This document shows positions 34,089 through 42,395 of a DNA stretch of 64,000 bases, one piece after another. The notes beneath the pieces were generated by a model. It ran no database searches. It saw nothing but the letters and a program-made list of their open reading frames with translations, and had not been told where the DNA came from. Made by a program: the position numbers and the translations under genes. Origin of the DNA: Rhodospirillales bacterium (GTDB lineage Bacteria > Pseudomonadota > Alphaproteobacteria > Reyranellales > Reyranellaceae); the NCBI GenBank assembly GCA_016185145.1, contig JACPOB010000018.1, positions 90,288 to 154,287 of the forward strand, in the 5' to 3' direction. Positions within the stretch are counted from its first letter, which is position 1, and every line of letters begins with the position of its first letter.

Positions 34089-34690
34089 GCGACGAGCCTC
34101 CCGTGTTTCAGCCAGCATATCGCGTCGTCGAGGCGGTCGTCGCCCCAGAACAGCTCGCCCCTCACGACGAAGGTAGGCGAGCCGAAGATGCCGAGCCGGC
34201 GCGCCTCGTCCGTGGCTGCGACATAGACGCCGCCGATCCGGTCGGACTGCGCCTGGCCCACCACCCGCACCGGATCCTGGCCGACCTCGCCGAGGCTCGC
34301 CGACAGATTGGGCTCCAGGCCCGGTTCCTGCCCGTCGACGAACCAGCGACGGTAGCTTGCCACGACATAGGACTTGCCCCAGCCCTCTTCGAGCCCGAGC
34401 AGGGCCAGGCGATTGGCGAGATCGAACTGCTGCAACGGATACGGCGCCGGCACCTTCGCCTCGAGACCGTACATCGCCGCGCGGCGCTCGATGTCGCGCC
34501 ACATGTAGCCCATCTTGATCGGCTTGGTGGCGAACGGGGTGTTGTTCTGCTCGCGCATGATGGTACGCACGCTGAACGGCCGCCAGTTGAAGGCCACGCC
34601 GGTCGTCGCTTCGACCTTCTGCAGTCGCGACACGGTGAGGTACGCGTAGGTGCTCCCGGTCGAGAACCAGAAATCGATGGCGTCGGTCAT
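34085..34690 (-). CDS. 2-hydroxychromene-2-carboxylate isomerase/DsbA-like (kappa GST fold) protein (201 aa)
   Basis: A glutathione-dependent thioredoxin-fold isomerase. The active-site loop reads FWFSTGSTYAYLT, with Ser in place of the CxxC of DsbA, as in HCCA isomerases. The helical domain contains RPFSVRTIMREQNNTPFATK, and the C-terminal GIFGSPTFVVRGELFWGDDR carries the cis-Pro loop (SP) and substrate contacts. Known members act in naphthalene-type degradation; here the true substrate is unknown. It is the first gene of the three-gene operon, divergent from the amidase. Confidence 0.88.
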   Translation of the reverse strand: MTDAIDFWFSTGSTYAYLTVSRLQKVEATTGVAFNWRPFSVRTIMREQNNTPFATKPIKMGYMWRDIERRAAMYGLEAKVPAPYPLQQFDLANRLALLGLEEGWGKSYVVASYRRWFVDGQEPGLEPNLSASLGEVGQDPVRVVGQAQSDRIGGVYVAATDEARRLGIFGSPTFVVRGELFWGDDRLDDAICWLKHGRLVA

Positions 34691-34753
34691 GGGCTACCTT
34701 TTGCGGTGGCGCTCGGCCATCATGGCCCGAACGACGCACCAGGGGGAAGACGC

Positions 34754-36028
34754 ATGGCGAAATCGCCTAACAGGTTGTCGGCCAGCGAGGCCGTACTGCG
34801 CATGGCCCAGAAGCGGCTGAAGGCCCGCGACCTGGTCGAGGCCTGCCTCGACCGCATCGAGGCGCGCGAGGGCCAGGTCCATGCCTGGGAAGCGCTCGAT
34901 CCCGACGGCGCGCGCAAGCGAGCCGACATGCTGGACAAGCGCAGCCGTCCCGCCGGCCCCTTGCACGGCATTCCGCTGGCGGTGAAGGACATCATCGCGA
35001 CCAGGACGATGCCCACGACCTGCGGCTCGCCGATCTACCGCGACCATGTCGTCGGCAAGGACGCCGCCTGCGTCACACAGCTGGTGAAGGCGGGCGCCAT
35101 CGTGCTGGGCAAGGCGGTGACCACCGAGTTCGCCGGCGGCCATGCCGGCAAGACGCACAATCCGCACAACCTGCGCCACACGCCAGCCGGCTCGTCGTCG
35201 GGCTCGGCCGCCGCCGTCGCCGACTTCATGGCGCCGGTGGGTTACGGCACCCAGACCGCGGGCTCGGTGATCCGGCCCGGCGCCTTCAACGGCGTCGTCG
35301 CCTACAAGGGCACCTACGGCTGGGCCGACATGACCGGCATCAAGGCCTACGCGCCGTTCCTCGACACGCTGGGCTTCTTCGCCCGCGAGGCCAACGACCT
35401 GGCGCTGATCCGCGCCGCCTACGGCCATGCTCCGGCCGATCCGCCCGCCGAGCCGCCGCGCATCGGCCTGATCCGCACGCCGTGGTGGGACATCGCCGAG
35501 CCCTACAACAGGAAGAACATCGAGGAGGCCTCGCGCACGCTCAGGGCCGCCGGCGCCCGCGTGCGCGAATGGCAGGCGCCGGACAACTGGGCGAACCTTG
35601 TGCAGGCGCAGCATCGCATCATGACCAAGGAGGCGACGCAGTCCTATGCCAGGGAACGCGGCCGCTCCTCCCACCTCTTCTCGCCCATCATGCACGGCGT
35701 GATGGCCGAGGGCGACGCGGTCAGCCGAAAGCAGTATGCCGATGCGAAGAAGCGGCGGCGCACCGCCCTCGCCCAGCTCGACGATGCCTGGACCCGGTTC
35801 GACATCCTGCTGGCGCCGTCGGCCAAGGGCGAGGCGCCGTCGGGCCTGGGCAACACCGGCGACCCCATCTTCAACCGCTTCTGGACGCTTTTGGGCACGC
35901 CGTGCATCGCGCTGCCGTTCAACGCCGGGCCGTTCGGATTGCCCCTGTCGGTGCAGCTCGTCGGCGCGCGCGGCACGGACGACCAGCTCATCGCCTGGGC
36001 GCGCTGGGTGGAGCGCGCGCTCGGCTGA
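34754..36028 (+). CDS. amidase, amidase-signature family (424 aa)
   Basis: A cytoplasmic amide hydrolase with the Ser-cisSer-Lys triad: Lys in GIPLAVKDI, cis-Ser in TPAGSSSGSAAAVAD and nucleophile Ser in TQTAGSVIRPGAFNG. Length is slightly short for the family. ATG 34754 follows AGGGGGAAGA. It is divergent from the isomerase operon, with about 60 nt between starts, so the two may be co-regulated. The substrate is not predictable. Confidence 0.92.
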   Translation: MAKSPNRLSASEAVLRMAQKRLKARDLVEACLDRIEAREGQVHAWEALDPDGARKRADMLDKRSRPAGPLHGIPLAVKDIIATRTMPTTCGSPIYRDHVVGKDAACVTQLVKAGAIVLGKAVTTEFAGGHAGKTHNPHNLRHTPAGSSSGSAAAVADFMAPVGYGTQTAGSVIRPGAFNGVVAYKGTYGWADMTGIKAYAPFLDTLGFFAREANDLALIRAAYGHAPADPPAEPPRIGLIRTPWWDIAEPYNRKNIEEASRTLRAAGARVREWQAPDNWANLVQAQHRIMTKEATQSYARERGRSSHLFSPIMHGVMAEGDAVSRKQYADAKKRRRTALAQLDDAWTRFDILLAPSAKGEAPSGLGNTGDPIFNRFWTLLGTPCIALPFNAGPFGLPLSVQLVGARGTDDQLIAWARWVERALG

Positions 36029-36063
36029 GCCGCCATTTGCCGGGCCCGCTCATGAATCAGATT

Positions 36064-36162
36064 CCTCTCCCCCTTGGGGAGAGGTTAGGTGAGGGGGTCA
36101 ACGCGAAGGCTTTCTCCTGCATCACCCCCTCACCCAGCCTCTCCCCCAAGGGGGAGAGGGGC
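36064..36162. repeat. dispersed inverted repeat, family D (CTCTCCCCCTTGGGGAGAGG type)
   Basis: The two ends CCTCTCCCCCTTGGGGAGAG and CTCTCCCCCAAGGGGGAGAG are each palindromic and pair with one another; inner arms GTGAGGGGGT / ACCCCCTCAC also pair. It lies just after the amidase stop and could terminate transcription. Confidence 0.8.
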
Positions 36163-36165
36163 ATG

Positions 36166-36211
36166 AGAAGAGTATGAGCGAGCCGGAGGCTCGCGGTCCG
36201 GAAGAGCATGA
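36166..36211. repeat. dispersed repeat, family C fragment
   Basis: GAAGAGTATGAG...GCGGTCCGGAAGAGCATGAG is related to the inner part of the element at 2267-2404 and the hairpin at 45295-45356. Confidence 0.55.
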
Positions 36212-36225
36212 GTTCTCAGCGAGAC

Positions 36226-36474
36226 TCAGTTCCTCGGAACCAGCGTCCACACCGGATCCAGCACGCGCAGCCGGCGGCCATGCAGCAGCGTCAGGCGCTC
36301 GCGATAGCCCAGGACCTGGATCTGCAGGATGTCCTCGAACTCCGGTGGCAGTTCCTCGGCCTCGAGTACCGGCAGCAGCCGCACCGGCTGGTCGGCTTCG
36401 TGAAGCTCGGAGGCCATGCGCGCTTCGTTCACGCGAAGACGGAGAAGATTGGCTAGTACTGCACTCGCATTCAT
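36226..36474 (-). CDS. small hypothetical protein (82 aa)
   Basis: Not recognised. ATG 36474 is supported by an excellent ribosome-binding site (AAGGAGG, 7 nt upstream), which favours a real gene. The product is soluble, Leu/Glu/Arg-rich and probably helical (NLLRLRVNEARMASELHEAD). It is flanked on both sides by dispersed repeats and has no operon partner. Confidence 0.6.
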   Translation of the reverse strand: MNASAVLANLLRLRVNEARMASELHEADQPVRLLPVLEAEELPPEFEDILQIQVLGYRERLTLLHGRRLRVLDPVWTLVPRN

Positions 36475-36629
36475 AGGCGCCTCCTTGGGCCCATTCGCGA
36501 GGATCAGTAGCCGCGGTGGCTCCGACTTTATGTGAGTTTCGTCACACCAGTCAGATCGCCCTAAAATTGCCCAATACGATGAGCGACCGTTCATACATAG
36601 CCCGGCCCGAATTGCCGGCATCGTAGGCA

Positions 36630-36755
36630 CCTCACCCTGAGGAGCACCGCGAAGCGGTGCGTCTCGAATGCGCGCGGTAAACCGCGCGTGGGTGGGCCAC
36701 AGCATCGGTGCCGCCCACCCTTCGAGGCGGCGCTTCGCGCCTCCTCAGGGTGAGG
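36630..36755. repeat. dispersed inverted repeat, family A (copy 2)
   Basis: It has the CCTCACCCTGAGGAGC end and its inverse CTCCTCAGGGTGAGG, with a longer middle than other copies. It lies between the small hypothetical gene and the 3' end of the enolase-family gene. Confidence 0.8.
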
Positions 36756-36773
36756 TGTTTTGTTGAAGCGGCT

Positions 36774-37913
36774 CTAGACATAGCCCGGCCCTTCGATGAT
36801 CGGATGGGCCATCAGAAATTTCTCGTCGATTTCCACGCCGATTCCGGGCTTCTCCAGCGGCCGCACGCAGCCGTCCTTGCCGATCCTCCACGGCTCGCTG
36901 CCCAGCTCATCGCGGAACTTGTTGGCGACGGAGAGGTCGGCTTCGAAATAGCCGCCGTTGTCGATCGATGCCAGGAAGTGGATCGAGACGGCATGGTTGA
37001 GGCCGGTCATGGAGCTGTGCGGATGGACCGGCAGCTTCCACATCGAGGCGGCGGCGGCGATGCGCTGCACCTCGGTGATGCCGCCGCTCTTGGAAAGGTC
37101 GGGCTGCAGGATGGTGATGTTGCCGTCTTCGATGACGCGATGGAACTCGAAGCGCGTGTAGTGGTTCTCGCCGGCCGCCAACGGCGTGCGACCGAAGCCC
37201 TTGGCCATGGCGTAGGAGCGATGGTCGTGCGCCGGGAACGGCTCCTCCAGCCAGCCGATATCGAGCTCGTCCATCGCCGGCATGACGCGGCGCACGTCGG
37301 CGACGCCGTAGCCGGTGTTGGCGTCGGTCAGGATGGCGATGTCGTCGCCGAAGCGGCGGCGGATCGCCGTCATGCGCGCGATGTCGGCAGCGACCGTGTC
37401 GCCGATGCGCAGCTTCAGCGCGCGATAGCCCGCCTCGACCATGGGCACGGCCTCGGCGACCAGCGAATCGGGCGCCTGGTAGCCGAGCGAGATGCCGCCG
37501 GCGTAGGCCGGCACGGCCTTGTTGGTGCCGCCCAGAAGCTTGTAGAGCGGCCAGCCGACCGCCTTGCCCTTGATGTCCCACAGCGCCTGGTCGATGCCGC
37601 TCATCGCCATGGCGGTGGCCGCGCCCATGCCGTGGCTGCCGAGCTGGAACTTGTATATCCGGGCCCAGATGCCGACCGTGTCGGTGGCATCCATGCCGAC
37701 CACGAAGCCTTTCAGCGTGGTGTTGATCAGATGGCCGATGCTGCCCGGCGAACGCGCATGATGGCTCTCGCCCCAGCCGACAATGCCGTCCTCGGTCGTC
37801 ACCTTGACCATGACGCAGTCGCGCTTGGTCATGGTGCCGATGCCCAGCGACACCTGCTGCTCCTTCGGGACGCGGAAGGAGGTGGGATAGGCTTTGACGT
37901 CGACGATTTTCAT
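36774..37913 (-). CDS. mandelate racemase/muconate lactonizing (enolase superfamily) enzyme 1 (379 aa)
   Basis: A two-domain (beta/alpha)7-beta barrel enzyme acting on a carboxylate via an enolate. Metal ligands are visible as Asp in ILTDANTGYG, Glu in IGWLEEPFPAHD and Glu in LAAGENHYTRFEF; the catalytic His lies in LPVHPHSSMTG. The second-strand motif is LKLRIGD, that is K-x-R rather than the K-x-K of mandelate racemase. ATG 37913 is chosen because family homology starts at MKIVDVKAYP. It follows a second family member on the same strand, with a dispersed repeat between. Probably an acid-sugar dehydratase; the exact sugar is unknown. Confidence 0.9.
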   Translation of the reverse strand: MKIVDVKAYPTSFRVPKEQQVSLGIGTMTKRDCVMVKVTTEDGIVGWGESHHARSPGSIGHLINTTLKGFVVGMDATDTVGIWARIYKFQLGSHGMGAATAMAMSGIDQALWDIKGKAVGWPLYKLLGGTNKAVPAYAGGISLGYQAPDSLVAEAVPMVEAGYRALKLRIGDTVAADIARMTAIRRRFGDDIAILTDANTGYGVADVRRVMPAMDELDIGWLEEPFPAHDHRSYAMAKGFGRTPLAAGENHYTRFEFHRVIEDGNITILQPDLSKSGGITEVQRIAAAASMWKLPVHPHSSMTGLNHAVSIHFLASIDNGGYFEADLSVANKFRDELGSEPWRIGKDGCVRPLEKPGIGVEIDEKFLMAHPIIEGPGYV

Positions 37914-37923
37914 TTTGAGCACT

Positions 37924-38050
37924 CCCGTCGTCCCGAGCGGAGCCGCCTGAAGGGCGGCGCAGTCGAGGGACCTTCTTTCTACAGTCAGCCGCTTATCGTG
38001 GAGAGAAGGTCCCTCCACGCGGCCCTTCGGGCCTTGGTCGGGACGACGGG
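37924..38050. repeat. dispersed inverted repeat, family B (long copy)
   Basis: Outer ends CCCGTCGTCCCGAGC and GGTCGGGACGACGGG pair; inner arms GAGGGACCTTCT / AGAAGGTCCCTC are exact complements. It lies between the two enolase-superfamily genes. Confidence 0.8.
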
Positions 38051-38052
38051 CC

Positions 38053-39192
38053 CTAAGCCACCTTGTACTTCTCGAGCACGTCACGATCGATCTCGATGCC
38101 GAGGCCAGGACCGGTCGGCACCTCGACGATCCCCTTCTTCTGCTCGATCGGCTCCTGCGCCAGGTGATCGCGCAGCGGGTTGGGCGTCTGCTCGAACTCC
38201 AGCATGGGCGGCATCGGCCGGAAGGCCGGCGGCTGGTCGGGCAAGGCGGCGAGGAACTGCACCGTCGCCGCGAGCCCGATCGCCGAGCCCCAGGCGTGCG
38301 GCACGCATTCGACGCCGAAGGCGCTGGCGAGCGTCGCGATCTTACGGCACTCCGAGAAGCCGCCGGCGGCGCAGAGGTCGGGCTGCACGATGTCCATCGC
38401 CTTCCTGGCGATGACGTCGCGAAAGCCCCAGCGCGTGAAGTCGTTCTCGCCGCCCGCCACGGCCATGTCGAGCGCCCGGCTCACCTCGACGTAGCCGTCA
38501 TGGTCCTCCGGGCTGATCGGCTCCTCGAACCACAGGATGTCGTGCTCCTCCAGCATGCGGCCGAGCTTGATGGCGTTGGGCACGGTGAAGCAGTGGTTGG
38601 CATCGACCGCGAGCTTGACGTCGGGCCCGATCGCCCGACGCACCGCGCCGACGCGAGCCGCGTCGAGCTTGAGGTCGCCCAGGCCGATCTTCATCTTGAT
38701 GGCGCGAAAGCCGTCGTTCTTGAATTCCAGCGCCTCTTCCACCGCCTCCTCGATCAATCGATTCATGTCGATGAAGTAGAGGCCGGTGGCGTAGGGAACG
38801 ACCTCGCTGCGATAGGCGCCGCCGATCAGCTTGTGCACCGGCTTGCCGACGGCGCGGCCCATGATGTCCCACAGCGCAATGTCGATGCCGGAGATCGCCG
38901 AGATCGCCATGCCGGTCGTGCCGTAATCCTTGATGCGATTGTAGAGGTCTTCCCAGATCGCCTCGACGTCGAACGGATCGCGGCCGACGACGCGCGCCTT
39001 GTACTGGGTCTCGATGAAGGTCTTGGCGACGGCCGACGGACCGTAGCATTCGCCCCAGCCGGTGATGCCCTCGTCGGTCGAGATCTCGACCACGCAGGAC
39101 GAGCGCGTGCCGTAGACCCAGCCGCGCGCCGACACGAACGGCTTGTCGACCTTGCATTGCAGGATGTGGCAGGCGACGTCGGTGATCTTCAT
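38053..39192 (-). CDS. mandelate racemase/muconate lactonizing (enolase superfamily) enzyme 2 (379 aa)
   Basis: Same superfamily and length as its downstream neighbour, but clearly diverged. The motif here is K-x-K (IKMKIGLGD). Metal ligands are Asp in LAVDANHCF, Glu in ILWFEEPISPED and Glu in VAGGENDFTRWGF; the catalytic His is in CVPHAWGSAIGL, a pattern close to galactonate dehydratase-like members. It starts MKITDVACHI. It is divergent from an orphan LivK protein (39408), which might import its substrate. Sugar-acid dehydration is inferred. Confidence 0.9.
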   Translation of the reverse strand: MKITDVACHILQCKVDKPFVSARGWVYGTRSSCVVEISTDEGITGWGECYGPSAVAKTFIETQYKARVVGRDPFDVEAIWEDLYNRIKDYGTTGMAISAISGIDIALWDIMGRAVGKPVHKLIGGAYRSEVVPYATGLYFIDMNRLIEEAVEEALEFKNDGFRAIKMKIGLGDLKLDAARVGAVRRAIGPDVKLAVDANHCFTVPNAIKLGRMLEEHDILWFEEPISPEDHDGYVEVSRALDMAVAGGENDFTRWGFRDVIARKAMDIVQPDLCAAGGFSECRKIATLASAFGVECVPHAWGSAIGLAATVQFLAALPDQPPAFRPMPPMLEFEQTPNPLRDHLAQEPIEQKKGIVEVPTGPGLGIEIDRDVLEKYKVA

Positions 39193-39202
39193 TGATGTTC
39201 CT

Positions 39203-39297
39203 CCCGGACAACCAGTCTAGCGACTGTCCGTGTCTGGCCGTCCAGGATTTTGGCCGCCATCGACCGCCAAGAGAAACCTGCCGCGCGGCGCCGCTCC
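39203..39297 (-). pseudogene. 3' remnant of a DUF2332 gene
   Basis: On the minus strand, one frame reads RFLLAVDGG and, after a frameshift, another reads KSWTARHGQSLDWLSG. Together they match the end of the intact DUF2332 protein at 40576 (RFLLSVDGEPKAWTG, then PHGQSLEWFASG). At the DNA level blocks such as AGCGACTGTCCGTG are shared. The two copies are in the same orientation on either side of the orphan livK gene. Only about 30 codons remain. Confidence 0.75.
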
Positions 39298-39407
39298 AAT
39301 CCAGTCGCCTGATATGCATGCAACAAACATCGGCATCCGGCGTTTGGTCCGGGATCGCGGGCGCTCATCGCGAACGCCATCCTTCAAGATCTGCAGAAAG
39401 ATGCGTG

Positions 39408-40571
39408 ATGAAAGCTCGCAGCACAGCCCTGGCAGTGGTCATGCTCCTGGCGACCTCCGCCATGGCCCAGGCGGAGACACTCAAGATCGGCTTCCTCACC
39501 ACCTTGTCCGGTCCCCTGGCGGTGCTCGGCAAGCACTCGCGCGACGGCTTCCTGCTCGCGGTCAAGCAGCGCGGCGGCAAGCTCGGCGGGGTCGATGCCG
39601 AAGTGGTCGTCGAGGACGACGCCCTCAAGCCCGACGTGGCGCTGATGCGAACCCGGCAGTTCATCGAGCGCGACAAGGTCGACTTCGCCGTCGGCATGCT
39701 CACCTCCAACGTTCTGCAGGCGACGTTCCAGCCGGTCACCGAGAGCGGGACCTTCCTGATCGGCGTGAATGCCGGAACCTCGATGTTCGCCGGCGAGAAG
39801 TGCAATCCTTTCTTCTTTTCGACCTCCTGGGAGAACAACCAGGTGCCGGAGGCGATCGGCAAGTATGCCCAGGACGGCGGCTATCGCCGGATCGTCACGC
39901 TGGTGCCCAATTACCAGGGCGGACGCGATGCCACCGCGGGCTTCAAGCACCACTTCAAAGGCGAAGTGCTCGACGAGATCTACGTCAAGCAGAACCAGCT
40001 CGACTTCGCCGCCGAGCTGACGCGCATCCGCGAGCTGAAGCCGGACGCGGTCCTCGTCTTCATGCCCGGCGGCACGGGGGTCTCCCTGGTGCGCCAGTAC
40101 GCGCAGTCCGGGCTCGCCGGTTCCGTTCCGTTTCTGTCGGTCTGGACGCTCGACGAGACCACCCTGCCGGCCATCGGCGAGGCGGCGGTCGGACTCTACG
40201 GCAGCTCGCATTGGGCGCCGGATCTCGACAACGCGGTCAATGCCGCCTTCGTGAAGGCCTTCGAGGCGGAATACGGCTATGTGCCGTCGAACTTCGCCGC
40301 GCAGGCCTACGATGCCGGACTGCTGATCGATTCGGCGGTCGCGGCGACCGGCGGCAAGGTTTCGGACAAGGATGCCCTGCGCAAGGCCCTGCGTGCTGCC
40401 GACTTCGCCGCGACGCGCGGGCGTTTCCGCTACAACACGAACCAGTTTCCGGTCCAGGACTTCCATCTGGTTCAGGTATTGCGGCGCGCGGACGGCAACT
40501 ACGTGACCTCGGCAAAGCGGAAGATCTTCGCGGACTACGCCGACCGTCAGGCCTCGAAGTGCCCCATGTAG
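39408..40571 (+). CDS. orphan Liv-type ABC substrate-binding protein (387 aa)
   Basis: A periplasmic type I binding protein with a Sec signal peptide (LAVVMLLATSAMAQAETL, cleavage near residue 22). The mature part begins LKIGFLTTLSGPLAVLGKHS. ATG 39408 gives a standard signal; the longer open frame upstream has no supporting features. No permease or ATPase gene is adjacent, so it must use a shared channel. It is flanked by direct copies of a DUF2332 gene end (39203-39297 and 40576-40680), suggesting that it arrived by rearrangement. Confidence 0.9.
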   Translation: MKARSTALAVVMLLATSAMAQAETLKIGFLTTLSGPLAVLGKHSRDGFLLAVKQRGGKLGGVDAEVVVEDDALKPDVALMRTRQFIERDKVDFAVGMLTSNVLQATFQPVTESGTFLIGVNAGTSMFAGEKCNPFFFSTSWENNQVPEAIGKYAQDGGYRRIVTLVPNYQGGRDATAGFKHHFKGEVLDEIYVKQNQLDFAAELTRIRELKPDAVLVFMPGGTGVSLVRQYAQSGLAGSVPFLSVWTLDETTLPAIGEAAVGLYGSSHWAPDLDNAVNAAFVKAFEAEYGYVPSNFAAQAYDAGLLIDSAVAATGGKVSDKDALRKALRAADFAATRGRFRYNTNQFPVQDFHLVQVLRRADGNYVTSAKRKIFADYADRQASKCPM

Positions 40572-40575
40572 GTCT

Positions 40576-41562
40576 TCAATCTCCCGAAGCGAACCATTCG
40601 AGCGACTGTCCGTGCGGGCCCGTCCACGCCTTCGGTTCGCCGTCGACCGACAGGAGAAACCGCCAGTGCGGCGCGGGCTGCGATGTCCGCGCGGCGATGT
40701 CCGGGAAGACCCGCGGCGCCTCGTTGCTGATCCAGACCGCGCGAGATGCACGCACGGTTTCGACGAAGCGCCGGCGCGCCTCGGGAGGGGACACATAGGC
40801 CAGCACCGCGGTGTGGAAGACCACGAGCGTGGCCTCGGCCGGCGCTTCCGCCATCAACGGCGCGAGATCGTGCAGAAGGTCGCCGCGCACGACGCGCGGC
40901 GGATCGCGGCGCGCCACGGCAAGGGCGGCCCGCAGGTTTCGGCGGCGCTCCTCCTGTTCCGGCCAGATCAACGCTTCCAGCCACGCGGTGTCCTCGTCGG
41001 AGGCGACATCGAGCGGATTGAGGTCGAGGCCGGCGCGCCAGACGACGCGCGGCAGCGCGGTCGGCAAGGGCGCCGAGCCTGTCACGGCACAGCGGAACAT
41101 GGGCGCGGCTGGGTCGCCCGGTGCGATACGCTTCTCGCCCCAATCGTAGCCGTAACGATCGGGCAGCAGGCAAAGCCCGGCCGACGCACCCACTTCGACG
41201 AGCGCGAGCGGCTGCGGCAACGCCGCCAGCAGCGGCAGCAGGACGGCGCAACGCGCCGGCTCGTTGGTCTGGGTGGTGCGCTGGAGCATCGTGGCCCGAA
41301 GCTCGTTGGCGCGGTTTGCGATCATGCCGGTCAGCGACGCGATATCGGGCGGCCGTCCGGCGATCAGCGTCGCCGCCCCCAGCAGCAGGTTCGGCTGGCG
41401 TCGCGGCGCCGGCAGGTCGAGCAGGAAGCGCAGGACGGCGGCCGACTCGGCGATCTCCTGCGTCAGGCGGTCGTAGTGCGGCGAGACTCCATGAGCCTCG
41501 TCGGCTGCGAACGCGCGATAGCGCCCGGCCAGGCGGGCCAGCTCATCCAGTGCCTCAGTCAT
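40576..41562 (-). CDS. DUF2332 family protein (328 aa)
   Basis: A full-length member of the uncharacterised DUF2332 family, whose core resembles a nucleotide-binding (methyltransferase-like) fold: LALVEVGASAGLCLLPDRY is a glycine-rich loop, and ATLVVFHTAVLAYVSPPEAR follows. No experimental function is known to me. ATG 41562 starts MTEALDELARLAGRYRAF, the usual N-terminus. It lies downstream of the nucleotidyltransferase-like gene on the same strand, about 90 nt away, with a 20-nt near-identical repeat at the junction. Confidence 0.82.
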   Translation of the reverse strand: MTEALDELARLAGRYRAFAADEAHGVSPHYDRLTQEIAESAAVLRFLLDLPAPRRQPNLLLGAATLIAGRPPDIASLTGMIANRANELRATMLQRTTQTNEPARCAVLLPLLAALPQPLALVEVGASAGLCLLPDRYGYDWGEKRIAPGDPAAPMFRCAVTGSAPLPTALPRVVWRAGLDLNPLDVASDEDTAWLEALIWPEQEERRRNLRAALAVARRDPPRVVRGDLLHDLAPLMAEAPAEATLVVFHTAVLAYVSPPEARRRFVETVRASRAVWISNEAPRVFPDIAARTSQPAPHWRFLLSVDGEPKAWTGPHGQSLEWFASGD

Positions 41563-41671
41563 CCCAATCGACTCTGGCACGCCGAGAGAAGCGTCAGCCA
41601 GTGCCCGTTCGAGGACCGAGCAAGGCCGTCGAAGCGGCGCCGACGTGACGTGCCTCAGCCATCCCAATCGA
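41551..41671. repeat. short direct repeat at a gene junction (two 21-nt copies)
   Basis: TGCCTCAGTCATCCCAATCG (41551) recurs as TGCCTCAGCCATCCCAATCG (41651) with one difference. One copy contains the DUF2332 start codon, the other the stop of the upstream gene. The interval between (about 80 nt) has no recognised gene. Confidence 0.5.
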
Positions 41672-42239
41672 TCACGCGAAGGCCCGGCCACTTGGCCAGC
41701 CACTTCTTCACTTTGGCTTCGTAGATCGGTCGCGTGATCTGCTTCTTGTTGGGCCGCACGATCAGGCCGAGCAGGTCGGACAGGCCGTACGGAGCGAAGA
41801 CGTGCAGGCCATCCGCGTGCGGCTGCACGCCGATCGCCGTCGCGGTCGTCGGAAAGGTCGTCATGGCGTCCTCGGTCGACACATAGGGCGCCTGCGGACT
41901 GCCGAATTTTTCGGCGTACCAGAGGTGCACGCGCGCCTCGTTCTTGACGTCGACCCACAGGCCGAGAGCGGCGAACAGCGCGCGAATCCTCTCCGCATGG
42001 GCCGCCTCCGCCTCTTGCGAGAGATCGCTGCCATCGAAGTAGACGAGATCGATATCGGAGATGCCGTGCACGGGAGACAGCTTGAACGCGTCGTTCCAGA
42101 CGGTCTGGGCGAGACAGCCGGCAGCCAGCCAGCAATCCGGCAGCCCGATCCGCGGCCATCGATCGATGACCGTCGCGACGATCGGGCTGCGCGCCAGGAT
42201 CGAGCGCAGCTGATCGTCGGGACTAGTACCTGCTTTCAT
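41655..42239 (-). CDS. nucleotidyltransferase family protein (194 aa)
   Basis: A member of the small nucleotidyltransferase-like family (DUF925/PF06042 type). The segment LAAGCLAQTVWNDAF followed by ISDIDLVYFDGSD gives the DxD metal motif. Later LWVDVKNEARVHLWYAEKFG is characteristic. ATG 42239 is used because upstream sequence is a dispersed repeat. Function in the cell is unknown. Confidence 0.85.
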   Translation of the reverse strand: MKAGTSPDDQLRSILARSPIVATVIDRWPRIGLPDCWLAAGCLAQTVWNDAFKLSPVHGISDIDLVYFDGSDLSQEAEAAHAERIRALFAALGLWVDVKNEARVHLWYAEKFGSPQAPYVSTEDAMTTFPTTATAIGVQPHADGLHVFAPYGLSDLLGLIVRPNKKQITRPIYEAKVKKWLAKWPGLRVIDWDG

Positions 42240-42260
42240 TGAATGGTGATTCACGGATGA

Positions 42261-42362
42261 CCTCACCCTGAGGAGCGCACGAAGTGCGCGTCTCGAAGGG
42301 TGGCAACAAAGGCGATGTAGCCCACCCTTCGAGACGGCCCTGCGGGCCTCCTCAGGGTGAGG
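42261..42362. repeat. dispersed inverted repeat, family A (copy 3)
   Basis: CCTCACCCTGAGGAGC at the left and CTCCTCAGGGTGAGG at the right, with inner GTCTCGAAGGGTGG / CCACCCTTCGAGAC arms. It lies between the hyuA stop and the nucleotidyltransferase start. Confidence 0.85.
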
Positions 42363-42395
42363 TCGGGCTGTATCAGCGTCCAATAAAAGCGGGGA

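Noticed and set aside
33531..34739. One ~400-residue fusion of an isomerase-like and a VOC domain
   Set aside because: The upstream part is an out-of-frame reading of the isomerase gene; the VOC gene has its own ATG at 34088 overlapping the isomerase stop.
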